NCBI RefSeq assembly: GCF_002608075.1
Contig: NZ_LAHA01000062.1
Span: 1-47,710 of the forward strand
DNA from: Nostoc linckia z4
Lineage (GTDB): Bacteria; Cyanobacteriota; Cyanobacteriia; Cyanobacteriales; Nostocaceae
Length of the DNA: 47,710 bases
Direction: 5' to 3'
The notes below the pieces were generated by a model, which did no database searches, had not been told where the DNA came from, and was given only the letters and a program-made list of their open reading frames with translations. Shown piece by piece: positions 33,181-43,155 of the stretch (positions within the stretch are counted from its first letter, which is position 1; the number at the start of each line of letters is the position of its first letter). The position numbers were made by a program, and so were the translations under genes.

Positions 33181-34185
33181 TTAGGAATTATTTTTCCCTT
33201 TCTTTTTCAACGCTCCAAAGGATTCTGCATAAGCTTTAGTTTGTCCATAAAGTGCAGTTATGGTTTCTAGTAAACGTCCTTCATCTTGATAAAGTGCGTT
33301 AATTTCACCAACTAAATCATCTAACTGGGAACCGAAGATTAATTTATGTTTGCGTACAGGTTCATCGTTGAGTAAATTATTCGCCACAGTTTCTACTTGT
33401 TGTAAAACATCACTAATGGGTGCATCTATATCACCTTTTAAAGCATCGTGGAGTGCTTGGGTAAAATGCAAATTACTAAAGATTTCGCCATCACAAAATG
33501 CAATTCCCGCCAGATAATTTCGCATTGTTCCCGTGCGGGATTCTTGTGCGCCGTATCTTTTAGTGCGTAGTAGGTTACCCAAAACGTAGAGAAAGCCTTC
33601 ATAGGTAGAGTCGCGCAGGGTTTCCACTGTGGGAAATGTCACTTCTGGAATAACATGATCTAATTCGTTGATACTGCTTCGCATTTCTCCGGCTTCACTC
33701 ATTGTTCCCCCTTCAAAGGGTGCATTGAATGTAAAACTGCGATGGGATTCTTCGTAAGCACTCAAAGAAAAAGCGGAGTCAGAATATACTTTAGAACGTT
33801 CGGAACCACTATCACCGATCGCAAATCCATAAATAATACAATCTGGACATTTTTTGCAAGATTTTTCGCCGTTATATTCACAATATTTATCTTTATTTGT
33901 TTCCTCAGCACTGGTAAGATTTAAACCACGTAATAATTCGCGTCCAGACAGTCGTTCGGGGGTGGTTTGTTTGCGTTTGAACATTACTAAACGGCTGATT
34001 TGTTTTTGGCTTTCGTTTGTATTAGCTAAACCGGCTTGGGTGCGTGCAGTGTTGAGGATTCCATCTGTTTGGAATACGGGGAATGATTGGCTGTGGCGTA
34101 GCATGATGAAGTGGATATATTTACCAGAAGCTAGGCGGGGAAATGTGGTTTGGAATTGGGGTTTTAAGGATGAAAGAATGGTCAT
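33181..34185 (-). CDS. csc2: Csc2 (Cas7d), type I-D crRNA backbone subunit
   Basis: Csc2 is the Cas7 of the I-D complex; several copies line the crRNA spacer. The 334-residue protein begins MTILSSLKPQFQTTFPRLAS, followed by GKYIHFIMLRHSQSFPVFQT. CEYNGEKSCKKCPDCIIYGF holds four cysteines (C-x7-C-x2-C-x2-C), a likely zinc site in the family's insertion. GDSGSERSKVYSDSAFSL is another conserved block. AAGGAA seven bases before the ATG supports the start. It follows cas10d by 64 bases; the 221-base gap after it contains element copy B. Confidence 0.94.
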   Translation of the reverse strand: MTILSSLKPQFQTTFPRLASGKYIHFIMLRHSQSFPVFQTDGILNTARTQAGLANTNESQKQISRLVMFKRKQTTPERLSGRELLRGLNLTSAEETNKDKYCEYNGEKSCKKCPDCIIYGFAIGDSGSERSKVYSDSAFSLSAYEESHRSFTFNAPFEGGTMSEAGEMRSSINELDHVIPEVTFPTVETLRDSTYEGFLYVLGNLLRTKRYGAQESRTGTMRNYLAGIAFCDGEIFSNLHFTQALHDALKGDIDAPISDVLQQVETVANNLLNDEPVRKHKLIFGSQLDDLVGEINALYQDEGRLLETITALYGQTKAYAESFGALKKKGKNNS

Positions 34186-34249
34186 GGTTTTGTTCCTTTT
34201 GTTGATTTTGTATCACCCAGAAGCGCGGAGAGTTTTGAGATATAAAAAA

Positions 34250-34675
34250 TTAGGTTGTTTTAGCAGATTTTTCTTGCAAGGCTAACCAACGGTAGGCGAA
34301 TTCTGCGCCTGATTTGATGCGGTTGCGGTTTTCTTGTAATAAGGCGCGATCGCCTTTATAAACTTCTAGAAATAATTCCCGGACGCAGGTTATCATAAAT
34401 TCATGAATTGCAGTTAATTCTCGTTCTTCTCTTGTGGTTCTATCTATTGATTTATCCATCATTAAAGGACGTTTGTAGACTTCTTGACGCGCTAGTGCAT
34501 CTTTGATTTGTCCGGAAGCTTGCAAAATTAAATCATCGACATCAATTTGTTGGGGAACTGATAAAATTATTTCCAATGCTTTCGATAAGGGTAGTAAAAT
34601 TGTGTGACTGGATTCGCTGGTATTGGCTTGATAAAATACTCGATATTGTTTGACTAATTTTTCAATTAATGTCAT
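34250..34675 (-). CDS. cas11d: Cas11d small subunit from an internal start in cas10d
   Basis: In type I-D systems the small subunit Cas11d is known to be made by independent translation from within cas10d. Here AAGGAG (complement of 34684-34689) stands eight bases before an in-frame ATG at 34675, inside the codons for QGAYFMTLIEKL. The product would be 141 residues and mostly helical (MTLIEKLVKQYRVFYQ through EFAYRWLALQEKSAKTT), the size and character expected. The Shine-Dalgarno match is better than the one at the cas10d start, where none is visible. Several copies of this subunit would line the target DNA in the complex. Confidence 0.75.
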   Translation of the reverse strand: MTLIEKLVKQYRVFYQANTSESSHTILLPLSKALEIILSVPQQIDVDDLILQASGQIKDALARQEVYKRPLMMDKSIDRTTREERELTAIHEFMITCVRELFLEVYKGDRALLQENRNRIKSGAEFAYRWLALQEKSAKTT

Positions 34676-37171
34676 GAAATAGGCTCCTTGATTGGTTTTG
34701 GAATTATCTTGTTTTAACCAAGCTTTTGCATATTGCCAATAACGTTTAACTTCGTCTTGGCTGGGTATATCTCGTTTATCACTCCGCAATTTTTCTGTTG
34801 CTAAACAAAAAATATTCAGGACATTTGTTGTCACCTCTCTGACTGTTTTAATTAAATCTCGCCATTTGGCATCCGGGCGAGAACTGCGAGTATCTAAATG
34901 CAAACTATAGGCAATTAAAAGCCGTTGCATGGCATTTTCAAAATCTTGAATTCGCAATGCATTAGGTAATCCGAGTAAGTTCCAAAATGAGGCTGGTGCA
35001 TCCAGAATTACAGACTCTTTAAAGTCGTTGTCGCTGTTATAAAGTGGAACCGAACTACTAGTAGCTATTACCTTGACTCCTAGTAATATGGGAAGCGATA
35101 AAGCAAGAAAAGCTGGTTGTACCCACGCATCGGTGAGTGTTTTTCCTCTGGTTGTTGTGTAGTTCATTGCCATAAATGGCAAGTCTTCTTTATTGTATTT
35201 ATCACCATGAAAACGCCCTAATTCTACTTCCTCATCTAACCAAGTCACTGATTGTAAAGCATTAATCTTCATCTCATTATCTAGCCATTGCTTGCGGACA
35301 TCCCAAAGATTCATCGACTTCATATTATTGACTAATAATTTGATAGCAGCAGCCGTTTGTGGAGAATAAACATAAGCCGGGAAAATATATAAAAATATCG
35401 GTTGTTGTTCTTCTAATTTTCCGGCTGGAACTGACCAAAAAGCTTGTCTGAGTAACATTTCCAAAGCATATATTTTGGAAATACCGCGTTTAATTTGTCT
35501 ACCTCCCAGAGCATTTTTATTACTATATTGCTGCGGTTTAAATAAAACCACAGAATCCATTTGGTCTTCAGATGCGAATTCACCAGAACTTAAAGAACAA
35601 ATCGGCTGTTTACCCGCCTTGGTTTTTGCATTGGCATAAGCTGTAAATTCTGCACCAAATGACGAATAACTGCTTTCCCATCCTTTGACTTCTAAATATT
35701 GAGTTAAGTACTCATAAAAAATATCGCGAATTGGGCTAGAATGTGATGGAAGTAAATTATTTTCAATTGCCCAATTTGCTAAATCTTCAGCCCAAATTTG
35801 AATGTTTTGAGAAATATCTTCTGGTTTCAAAGTTGCATGGTTAGCAACATAATATGCTGCTGCATGATACCATCCATAATTGACACCTCCCGCTTGTATT
35901 TGTGTTTGTTCTGATGAAATTTTGTCTTGCACTCCTAATTTATTCAGCATCCAATTGATGTATTCAGTTGAATCATCAAAAAACTCTTTCTGGGTGAGAA
36001 AAATAAATTCAGCAATTCTATCAGCACGGATATCCGCACCTTGATTGAGAAATTCTCGCTCGTTTTCCGTTAAAGATAATTTATCTAAACGTTTCGGAGT
36101 AGCAGGGTCTTTTTGATTTGCTACTTTGACTTCAATTACCCGTGGTAGTTTGGGAATTAGTTCTGCTGGAGAAAATAATTCTAAGGTTTGGGGTGCAACT
36201 TTTAAACCCTTACCATCTCGCTTGAAACCAATATCTCCACCCAACATTTTACTTCCTAAGACTCCGCTGATTTGTTGCCAAATAAATCCTTGGAGTTCGT
36301 GAATATCTGGAGTTTGGCTTTCTGCTGGCGCTAGATAAATTACACCTTGAGCAAAAAATAAAATTGGTTCCCAATTCAGTTGTTTGGCAAACAGAATTGT
36401 AGCGTTATGAATGCCATTACTTAAAATACCGATGGTATCTCGCAAGCGATGATAAACCAAATTTTTATTAATATTTAAATACCGCAGTCGTTCCCGCAGT
36501 CTGTCACCTCCAGTTTGGGTATCTATATCTCCAGGGTCGCTAAAATGTACTGCAATATCACCAAAAGCAAGCAGATGACGCAAAGGAGTTTCTAAACGAC
36601 GACGGTCTTTAATTTTAGTAACAGGCCAGTTAGCTGGATAAATATTTGTACCGACTTTGTTTTGGGTATTTTGTGCTAAGTAAGCTATTTCACTGATATA
36701 TTCTTGCCATCCTGACCAAAATAATTGAAAGTTGAGTTTTTCTCCTAAATCACGGCAGAGATTTATAATTTCATCGACTTCATAATTTCTCGGCGTTTCT
36801 TCTCCTTGTCCGTTGCAATACTTGTTGTAATCGTGTAGAGTTAGTCCCAAGCACAGGAGATATTTTTCAATGTCTGATAAAGGTTGGGGTAAATATTTAC
36901 TAATGTTCCAAGCTGTTAATAAGCCATTGAGAACGTGAACTAATAAGTTTTGGTCGGCGCGACTTGACCATTTTTGTGCTTTTTCTTCAGCGTAGGAGTC
37001 TCCAAGTTGAAATAATATCTGATAATGTGCTTCATAAGAACCACCCAAAGCTGAAATTAAAGAAAATTCTTGTTCGAGATATGGTAATAACTTCTCAATA
37101 TACAAACGTAAAATCGGGTCTGTATCTTCTGGGAGAGTTTCAAGTATTAGTGTTTGGAGTAGAGTAGACAT
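34250..37171 (-). CDS. cas10d: Cas10d (Csc3), large subunit with HD nuclease domain
   Basis: Cas10d is the large subunit of the I-D effector and carries the HD nuclease that cuts target DNA, a task done by Cas3 in most type I systems. The 973-residue protein has an N-terminal HD-type domain: His79 (NLLVHVLNG) and the His113-Asp114 pair (LGLTLHDYNKY). No GGDD cyclase motif was found, consistent with I-D. The C-terminal helical part equals the Cas11d segment above. I chose the ATG at 37171; the frame extends to a TTG at 37222, but the added residues do not resemble the family. No clear ribosome site precedes it. Upstream, 102 bases with GAATTCT repeats separate it from cas3. Confidence 0.95.
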   Translation of the reverse strand: MSTLLQTLILETLPEDTDPILRLYIEKLLPYLEQEFSLISALGGSYEAHYQILFQLGDSYAEEKAQKWSSRADQNLLVHVLNGLLTAWNISKYLPQPLSDIEKYLLCLGLTLHDYNKYCNGQGEETPRNYEVDEIINLCRDLGEKLNFQLFWSGWQEYISEIAYLAQNTQNKVGTNIYPANWPVTKIKDRRRLETPLRHLLAFGDIAVHFSDPGDIDTQTGGDRLRERLRYLNINKNLVYHRLRDTIGILSNGIHNATILFAKQLNWEPILFFAQGVIYLAPAESQTPDIHELQGFIWQQISGVLGSKMLGGDIGFKRDGKGLKVAPQTLELFSPAELIPKLPRVIEVKVANQKDPATPKRLDKLSLTENEREFLNQGADIRADRIAEFIFLTQKEFFDDSTEYINWMLNKLGVQDKISSEQTQIQAGGVNYGWYHAAAYYVANHATLKPEDISQNIQIWAEDLANWAIENNLLPSHSSPIRDIFYEYLTQYLEVKGWESSYSSFGAEFTAYANAKTKAGKQPICSLSSGEFASEDQMDSVVLFKPQQYSNKNALGGRQIKRGISKIYALEMLLRQAFWSVPAGKLEEQQPIFLYIFPAYVYSPQTAAAIKLLVNNMKSMNLWDVRKQWLDNEMKINALQSVTWLDEEVELGRFHGDKYNKEDLPFMAMNYTTTRGKTLTDAWVQPAFLALSLPILLGVKVIATSSSVPLYNSDNDFKESVILDAPASFWNLLGLPNALRIQDFENAMQRLLIAYSLHLDTRSSRPDAKWRDLIKTVREVTTNVLNIFCLATEKLRSDKRDIPSQDEVKRYWQYAKAWLKQDNSKTNQGAYFMTLIEKLVKQYRVFYQANTSESSHTILLPLSKALEIILSVPQQIDVDDLILQASGQIKDALARQEVYKRPLMMDKSIDRTTREERELTAIHEFMITCVRELFLEVYKGDRALLQENRNRIKSGAEFAYRWLALQEKSAKTT

Positions 37172-37273
37172 AATTGTGTGGAATTTATTTTTAAACGCAA
37201 AGGTACGCTGAGGTAAGCGCAAAGTTTCGCAGAGGAGGTTTTTAATTCTGAATTCTGAATTCTGTATTCTTCT

Positions 37274-39409
37274 TTAAAATATCGAATATTCAAATCGCGT
37301 ACTAGTAAATTTCTTTAAACGCCACTTTAAAGCTTCTAAAAGTAATGCATCTTGATTGAATGCACAAGCATAAGCTTCTTCACTAGCATCAACTAAACGA
37401 TATAAACCAAATAAGGGACTGAGATTTAGAGTCCGGCTAACTTCCCAATGGCTACTCAATTTATTTTTGTTAACTGGTACTAAAAAAGTCAGTAATTTAT
37501 TTTGCCGCAAACAAGTAACTACATCAGATTGAGGATGTCCAATTAAGCTTAATTTATCTATCAAGCAAAGTTCGCCAAACTTAATTTCACTGCTTTGACG
37601 GTTAGATTGTAAACTAATATTATCAATCCGCTGCTCAACCCATTCCTGAATGCGAAGATAAACATTGATAAAATCTTCTGGAAATTCTTCTTCACCTTGT
37701 CCTAATTGATTTGCGGCATTGAGGAATGTCTCGCGGTCAATAATTTCCACCAGCGCATAAGGTAATAATCGTAGTAAATCATAAGTATAAAAATTTTTGT
37801 CATCCCAAACCGCAGCTTGGAGAGTTGAACCTCCACGAAAACTTAAAAGTTGTTTTTGGGTAGCTTTCCCAATAGGATTATTTTGCATTGCAAACCATTG
37901 TTTGCGTGCTGATTCAAAATCTTGAGAATATACGCGCTGCAAATCTTCACTCATGCGATCGCGTATCATTTTACTAACTTTGGCATTCTCTTGAGTCATC
38001 CGCCAAAACATTCCTTGTGCTTGCAATGCACCCCAAGATTTGCGATAATTTTCAAACTCCTTTGGTGGGTCAAAGGCAAAAGCGATCGCATCTGCTAAAC
38101 TATCCCGCGTCACCCTTGCATTGGGATTGAGTTTTTCTTGCAGTCTCGCCATCACCCAAGGAGTATGACTCGGAATCAAAATATATGCTGTGTAGGCGTT
38201 AAAACCAGGATGTCTACCCAAACGTCCCAAACGCTGCATCACCGTCGCCGAATCACTGCTTTCAAAAATCAACAAGTGAATTTTAAAATCCACACCCACA
38301 TCAACCGCAGACGTACCCACCACTAAAACAGGTTTTTCTGCATTCTTTAAATCATTTTGCACCTGTAATCTTTGCTGGCGATCGATACGTCCGCTAACTT
38401 CTTTAACTACAACCCCTGGTAATATATCATTTAGCAAACGAGTCACCTGACCAGCTTTCGCCACCGAATTCACAATAATCAATCCCCTGGCTTTTGACTC
38501 TGCATTGAAAATTTCCTGAATTCTCGGAATCATCTCCTGCAACCATGTCTGCGTGTTTGCATCTTTCCCTAATTCCACAAACTCTAATTCCACAGCTTGC
38601 AAAATTTGGCGAAACCCAGTCCTTTCCTCATTTGCATAAACACCCTCAACCGCAGCCACCTTAAAACCTGCTTTGCGTAATTGTTCGATAAAATCAGCTT
38701 TTGGCGTTGCAGAAGTAAACAAAAACCGCCGGGGACGACATTGATTTTCTTGACTGCGGCGAATAAAAGCCAAACTATTTAAAACAGCAGTTTCTTGATG
38801 ACTACCAAAAATATGAAACTCATCAAACACCCACAAATCAGGCCATTCCGCCAATACCAACGGTAGTCTATCTCTCCCATCAGCCGGGTCAAAATATTGA
38901 AAGTGAGTAATGTAATGAAAAATATCAGGATTAGTCAACAAAATTGGCTTTTGTTGAATCGCTAACAGTAATTCTTGAAACTTGTTACTTTTATTTGCTT
39001 GCTTCACCCGCCTACTTAATTGGGCACCAAATAAACGGTCTACTCGTTGAGAAGCATCCAAACCAAACAAATCATTATAGTGATTTTGCTGTTCGGCTTG
39101 GTCTTCCACCAGTTCGATTGTCGGATACAACCCCATAATCCGAAAATCAGGATTCATTAATCCTGGTAAATTTGCACCCAGAGTCTTCCCATCACCAGTT
39201 GCAGCTTGATTGCAAATAATATCTGCATCTCCATGTATAATTTCCTTATATGTCTTCCCTTGGTGCGATGACAGAGGACAAACACATCCCGATGGTGGCT
39301 GAAGCTTGGGAGCCTTTTGAGCAACAAGACATTCAGCAATACACCCAAGCGGACAATTCTCAACTCCTGGGTTGAGTTGAGAGTAGAGGGGTTGTAAAAA
39401 AAGCTTCAC
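37274..39409 (-). CDS. cas3: Cas3' helicase, type I-D (no HD domain)
   Basis: This superfamily 2 helicase is recruited to the R-loop and unwinds target DNA. The 711-residue protein has Walker A TGDGKT (71-76), DEFH (196-199), SAT (233-235) and motif VI QRLGRLGRHPG. It lacks an HD nuclease domain, as expected for I-D, where HD is in Cas10d. The N-terminus has a cysteine cluster (C19, C23, C27, C42, C44) ahead of Walker A that could bind metal. The start is a GTG at 39409 with AGGG eight bases upstream; no ATG in frame precedes the cysteines. It is the first gene of the operon, divergent from array 2's leader. Confidence 0.95.
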   Translation of the reverse strand: MKLFLQPLYSQLNPGVENCPLGCIAECLVAQKAPKLQPPSGCVCPLSSHQGKTYKEIIHGDADIICNQAATGDGKTLGANLPGLMNPDFRIMGLYPTIELVEDQAEQQNHYNDLFGLDASQRVDRLFGAQLSRRVKQANKSNKFQELLLAIQQKPILLTNPDIFHYITHFQYFDPADGRDRLPLVLAEWPDLWVFDEFHIFGSHQETAVLNSLAFIRRSQENQCRPRRFLFTSATPKADFIEQLRKAGFKVAAVEGVYANEERTGFRQILQAVELEFVELGKDANTQTWLQEMIPRIQEIFNAESKARGLIIVNSVAKAGQVTRLLNDILPGVVVKEVSGRIDRQQRLQVQNDLKNAEKPVLVVGTSAVDVGVDFKIHLLIFESSDSATVMQRLGRLGRHPGFNAYTAYILIPSHTPWVMARLQEKLNPNARVTRDSLADAIAFAFDPPKEFENYRKSWGALQAQGMFWRMTQENAKVSKMIRDRMSEDLQRVYSQDFESARKQWFAMQNNPIGKATQKQLLSFRGGSTLQAAVWDDKNFYTYDLLRLLPYALVEIIDRETFLNAANQLGQGEEEFPEDFINVYLRIQEWVEQRIDNISLQSNRQSSEIKFGELCLIDKLSLIGHPQSDVVTCLRQNKLLTFLVPVNKNKLSSHWEVSRTLNLSPLFGLYRLVDASEEAYACAFNQDALLLEALKWRLKKFTSTRFEYSIF

Positions 39410-39570
39410 CTGACTTACCCTGTGTTATTTGCACCCAGTTTAGTACTGGTTTCGGGAATATTGGCATCAAAAATTGATATCAATGCTTTTTCTTTGCTTG
39501 ACCCTAGATAACTTTTGTAAAGTTAGATTTTGTGGAATTGGGAAAATGAGCTTATAATCTGAACCAAGTT
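39410..39570. promoter_or_regulatory. Divergent promoter region of cas operon and array 2
   Basis: These 161 bases separate cas3 (leftward) from the array 2 leader (rightward) and must hold the cas operon promoter. The sequence is A/T-rich. No palindromic operator stood out. Confidence 0.5.
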
Positions 39571-39764
39571 AATTTTTGGCAGGGGAAAGCACGGGCAAAA
39601 ACCCCCCACCTCCCGCCAAATCCACAGAACCTTGACAATTCAATACTTTCAGCCTTTGGAGTATTGTTGAGTTCGCTGTTTGCAACGGCTGAAATGGACT
39701 TTTAAAACAGTCCTGCCAAATTTACTTCTAGAACTTGGTTTATCACTAGGTTCTGGCTGGCGGA
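39571..39764 (+). promoter_or_regulatory. Leader of CRISPR array 2
   Basis: Inverted counterpart of the array 1 leader, with the same landmarks: GGCAGGGGAAAGCACGGGC at 39577, CCCCCCACCTCCCGCC, CTTGACAATTCAATAC, GAGTTCGCTGTTTGC and GTTCTGGCTGGCGGA next to the first repeat. Conservation up to the repeat suggests elements for both transcription and integration. Confidence 0.85.
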
Positions 39765-42700
39765 CTTTCTATTAAATGAAACCCGGCAACGGGATTGAAA
39801 CATCACTATGCATAGCCGTTCAACATAGTCAAAACACTTTCTATTAAATGAAACCCGGCAACGGGATTGAAACAAAACTTAGGGTGAGTTTGCCAAACAG
39901 TGTCACCACTTTCTATTAAATGAAACCCGGCAACGGGATTGAAACTGAAATGATTGGTTATAGGTTCCATTACACACCAGCCATCTTTCTATTAAATGAA
40001 ACCCGGCAACGGGATTGAAACAAAATCTTACCGTGATTTATACTCTGAAGGTGTTATCTTTCTATTAAATGAAACCCGGCAACGGGATTGAAACAAACAT
40101 CCTATGTAATTGTCAACTATTGGCACGGTTTAACTTTCTATTAAATGAAACCCGGCAACGGGATTGAAACGTGAAGCTACACCCTACGAACTGCTAACAG
40201 ATCCTAACTTTCTATTAAATGAAACCCGGCAACGGGATTGAAACACTTGCCACCGGCACCAGGATGAATCTCAAGAATGGACTTTCTATTAAATGAAACC
40301 CGGCAACGGGATTGAAACAACTTATGAAGGGTATGATTGTCTTATTCCAGTTAAGGACTTTCTATTAAATGAAACCCGGCAACGGGATTGAAACAATGAG
40401 AGAAGACAAGCAGCACAAGAGCTATGAATGGCACTTTCTATTAAATGAAACCCGGCAACGGGATTGAAACAACCTCGATAAAAATGGTAGGCCTATTGCA
40501 ACTCAGCTTTCTATTAAATGAAACCCGGCAACGGGATTGAAACTGGGTACTGTGGGAAGTCTTACAGCGGGGATGCTTGGGACTTTCTATTAAATGAAAC
40601 CCGGCAACGGGATTGAAACAATTTTCCACCGTGATTTGTACGCCCAGAGTGGGCATAAACTTTCTATTAAATGAAACCCGGCAACGGGATTGAAACTGGT
40701 CGAAGTATCTTCAGCGCCGCCGTCGCTACCCCAGCTTTCTATTAAATGAAACCCGGCAACGGGATTGAAACATAAATAGCATCTGCAAGCTTGTTATCAG
40801 CAATCAACTTTCTATTAAATGAAACCCGGCAACGGGATTGAAACAAAATCAGACCCCATCGTGGGAGTACGCATTCACAACCACTTTCTATTAAATGAAA
40901 CCCGGCAACGGGATTGAAACAATTAATAATTATCAAAAAAGAGTCTGTGTCAGCTACTTTCTATTAAATGAAACCCGGCAACGGGATTGAAACATAACAT
41001 AACCTATATTGGAAGTGACAACTATTTACCTTTCTATTAAATGAAACCCGGCAACGGGATTGAAACATATGGATCTGGAGTACCGTACTCGTTCGGATAC
41101 GGACTTTCTATTAAATGAAACCCGGCAACGGGATTGAAACACTAAACTGTGGCTTGCGGGGGAACCTCCAGCACCAACACTTTCTATTAAATGAAACCCG
41201 GCAACGGGATTGAAACAACTCTTCAAAGTCTTTGTACCCACCTTGGGGTTTATCTTTCTATTAAATGAAACCCGGCAACGGGATTGAAACGATAAGTTAT
41301 GGCACTCGTTAAATATAAGTGACTTACTTTCTATTAAATGAAACCCGGCAACGGGATTGAAACACTTACAAAACTCTGCAATGTTTGAAAACTTAGCTTT
41401 CTATTAAATGAAACCCGGCAACGGGATTGAAACGTCCTGAACAATTTATCGCCGATTTTGACGAATCGACCTTTCTATTAAATGAAACCCGGCAACGGGA
41501 TTGAAACATTATCCCCTTTATTCCATTGATTCTTCAAATACCAGCTTTCTATTAAATGAAACCCGGCAACGGGATTGAAACGATTCCGCTTGTCTTTTTT
41601 ACCAGTAAGGGCGATCGCCTTTCTATTAAATGAAACCCGGCAACGGGATTGAAACTTGAAGCGTAAAAACGAGTATTAGAAGAATCTACCCTTTCTATTA
41701 AATGAAACCCGGCAACGGGATTGAAACAATCAAAGAGCATTATCACATGATTAATATCACTGGCACTTTCTATTAAATGAAACCCGGCAACGGGATTGAA
41801 ACCTTTAGCGTGAGTGATAGCTCTATCTGTCAGAACATCTTTCTATTAAATGAAACCCGGCAACGGGATTGAAACCAGCCCGTAACCCGATCGCTGATCG
41901 AAGAATAGTTGCTTTCTATTAAATGAAACCCGGCAACGGGATTGAAACTTTTGTGGTTATGTACGGTTTTTGTGTTGCGATCGTAATCTTTCTATTAAAT
42001 GAAACCCGGCAACGGGATTGAAACCGCCAGATGCTAAACACCCTGCATATGAGTATGCCAACTTTCTATTAAATGAAACCCGGCAACGGGATTGAAACAT
42101 CGCATCCTAGATATAGATGTCGGCGTCACCCCTACTTTCTATTAAATGAAACCCGGCAACGGGATTGAAACTATGCAGAGCATCTAATACCGTACCCCAC
42201 ACGCACCTAAACTTTCTATTAAATGAAACCCGGCAACGGGATTGAAACAACCGCCTTGACGGACAAGTTCGCTACATTACCGATCCTTTCTATTAAATGA
42301 AACCCGGCAACGGGATTGAAACCAGTGTGATTGTGGCAGGATCGTTGAAGCAACTAGACTTTCTATTAAATGAAACCCGGCAACGGGATTGAAACTGAAG
42401 TTTATACCCAAGTTACCGAGGCGGTTTACCTTTCTATTAAATGAAACCCGGCAACGGGATTGAAACATCGCTGATTACTAATCCAAAGAGCAATTATTCC
42501 TCCTTTCTATTAAATGAAACCCGGCAACGGGATTGAAACCGGATCTAAAACTTGGAGCGACGATGACTTGCACTGGCTTTCTATTAAATGAAACCCGGCA
42601 ACGGGATTGAAACATTCAATGGGCGACTGATTGGGGAATCGCCACCGGACTCTTTCTATTAAATGAAACCCGGCAACGGGATTGAAACGTTGGTGTGGGA

Positions 42701-42908
42701 AGTTGTCGCTCTGGCGTAGATCGTTGCTTTCTATTAAATGAAACCCGGCAACGGGATTGAAACTAGCATGGATGAAAAACAAGGCACGGAACCCAACTTG
42801 ACTTTCTATTAAATGAAACCCGGCAACGGGATTGAAACCAACAATTCGACAAGATATTGCAACCTGGGCAGCTTTCTATTAAATGAAACCCGGTAACGGG
42901 ATTGAAAC
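39765..42908 (+). CRISPR. CRISPR array 2 (type I-D), 43 repeats, 42 spacers
   Basis: Forty-three 37-base repeats start CTTTCTATTAAATG and end CGGGATTGAAAC; spacers are 33-40 bases. Transcription is rightward from the leader at 39571-39764. The repeat equals that of array 1 except for one base (CTTTCT here, CTTTCA in array 1). The hairpin CCCG-GCAA-CGGG and handle ATTGAAAC are shared, so one Cas6 can process both. Only the last repeat (42872-42908) is altered, C to T in the loop, which becomes GTAA and still fits GNRA. Many spacers have an open frame on one strand (for example TYEGYDCLIPVK in 40319-40357), as expected for spacers taken from phage genes. Confidence 0.98.
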
Positions 42909-42963
42909 AAAATAAAGAGTGCTAGATTTTCACTTAGCACTGTCAAGATTTTTAATTTATCTA

Positions 42964-43155
42964 CTATTTTTGACCTTGATTAACTCTTTTTTCCAATTCA
43001 GCTTCAGCCTCTTCAATCGACATTAGTCTTGGATTTGGATTAGCCGCGTGCAAGCGATCGACATAAGCATGAAAAGCTTCAGTATTTTCCGGATTTTGCA
43101 ATACGTAAGCTCGTAATTCAGCATCCGTCATGTTTGCAAAATTGGGCTGTGTCAT
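42964..43155 (-). CDS. Small cyanobacterial protein, second gene of a coupled pair (DUF6887-like)
   Basis: A 63-residue acidic protein, MTQPNFANMTDAELRAYVLQ, then NPENTEAFHAYVDRLHAANP. The MTxPNFxxMTxxELRxYVL start is one I recognise from a large family of small cyanobacterial proteins, which I believe is called DUF6887; function is unknown. GGGGAGG eleven bases before the ATG is the ribosome site. The ATG overlaps the ancestral TGA of the upstream gene (ATGA), so the pair was translationally coupled. The upstream partner is now disrupted by a MITE, so this gene may be translated less or alone. The array 2 end lies 55 bases downstream. Confidence 0.75.
   Translation of the reverse strand: MTQPNFANMTDAELRAYVLQNPENTEAFHAYVDRLHAANPNPRLMSIEEAEAELEKRVNQGQK

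Noticed and set aside
33742..34285. Plus-strand frames inside csc2 and the cas10d end
   Set aside because: Antisense to well-supported cas genes; no family features.
34250..37171. Possible GGDD cyclase motif in Cas10d (LGGDIG)
   Set aside because: Only GGD is present in a different context; I-D Cas10d is not expected to be a cyclase, so no cyclic oligonucleotide signalling is claimed.
37172..37222. Upstream extension of cas10d (MRLPQRTFAFKNKF)
   Set aside because: Starts at TTG with no ribosome site and adds residues unlike the family.
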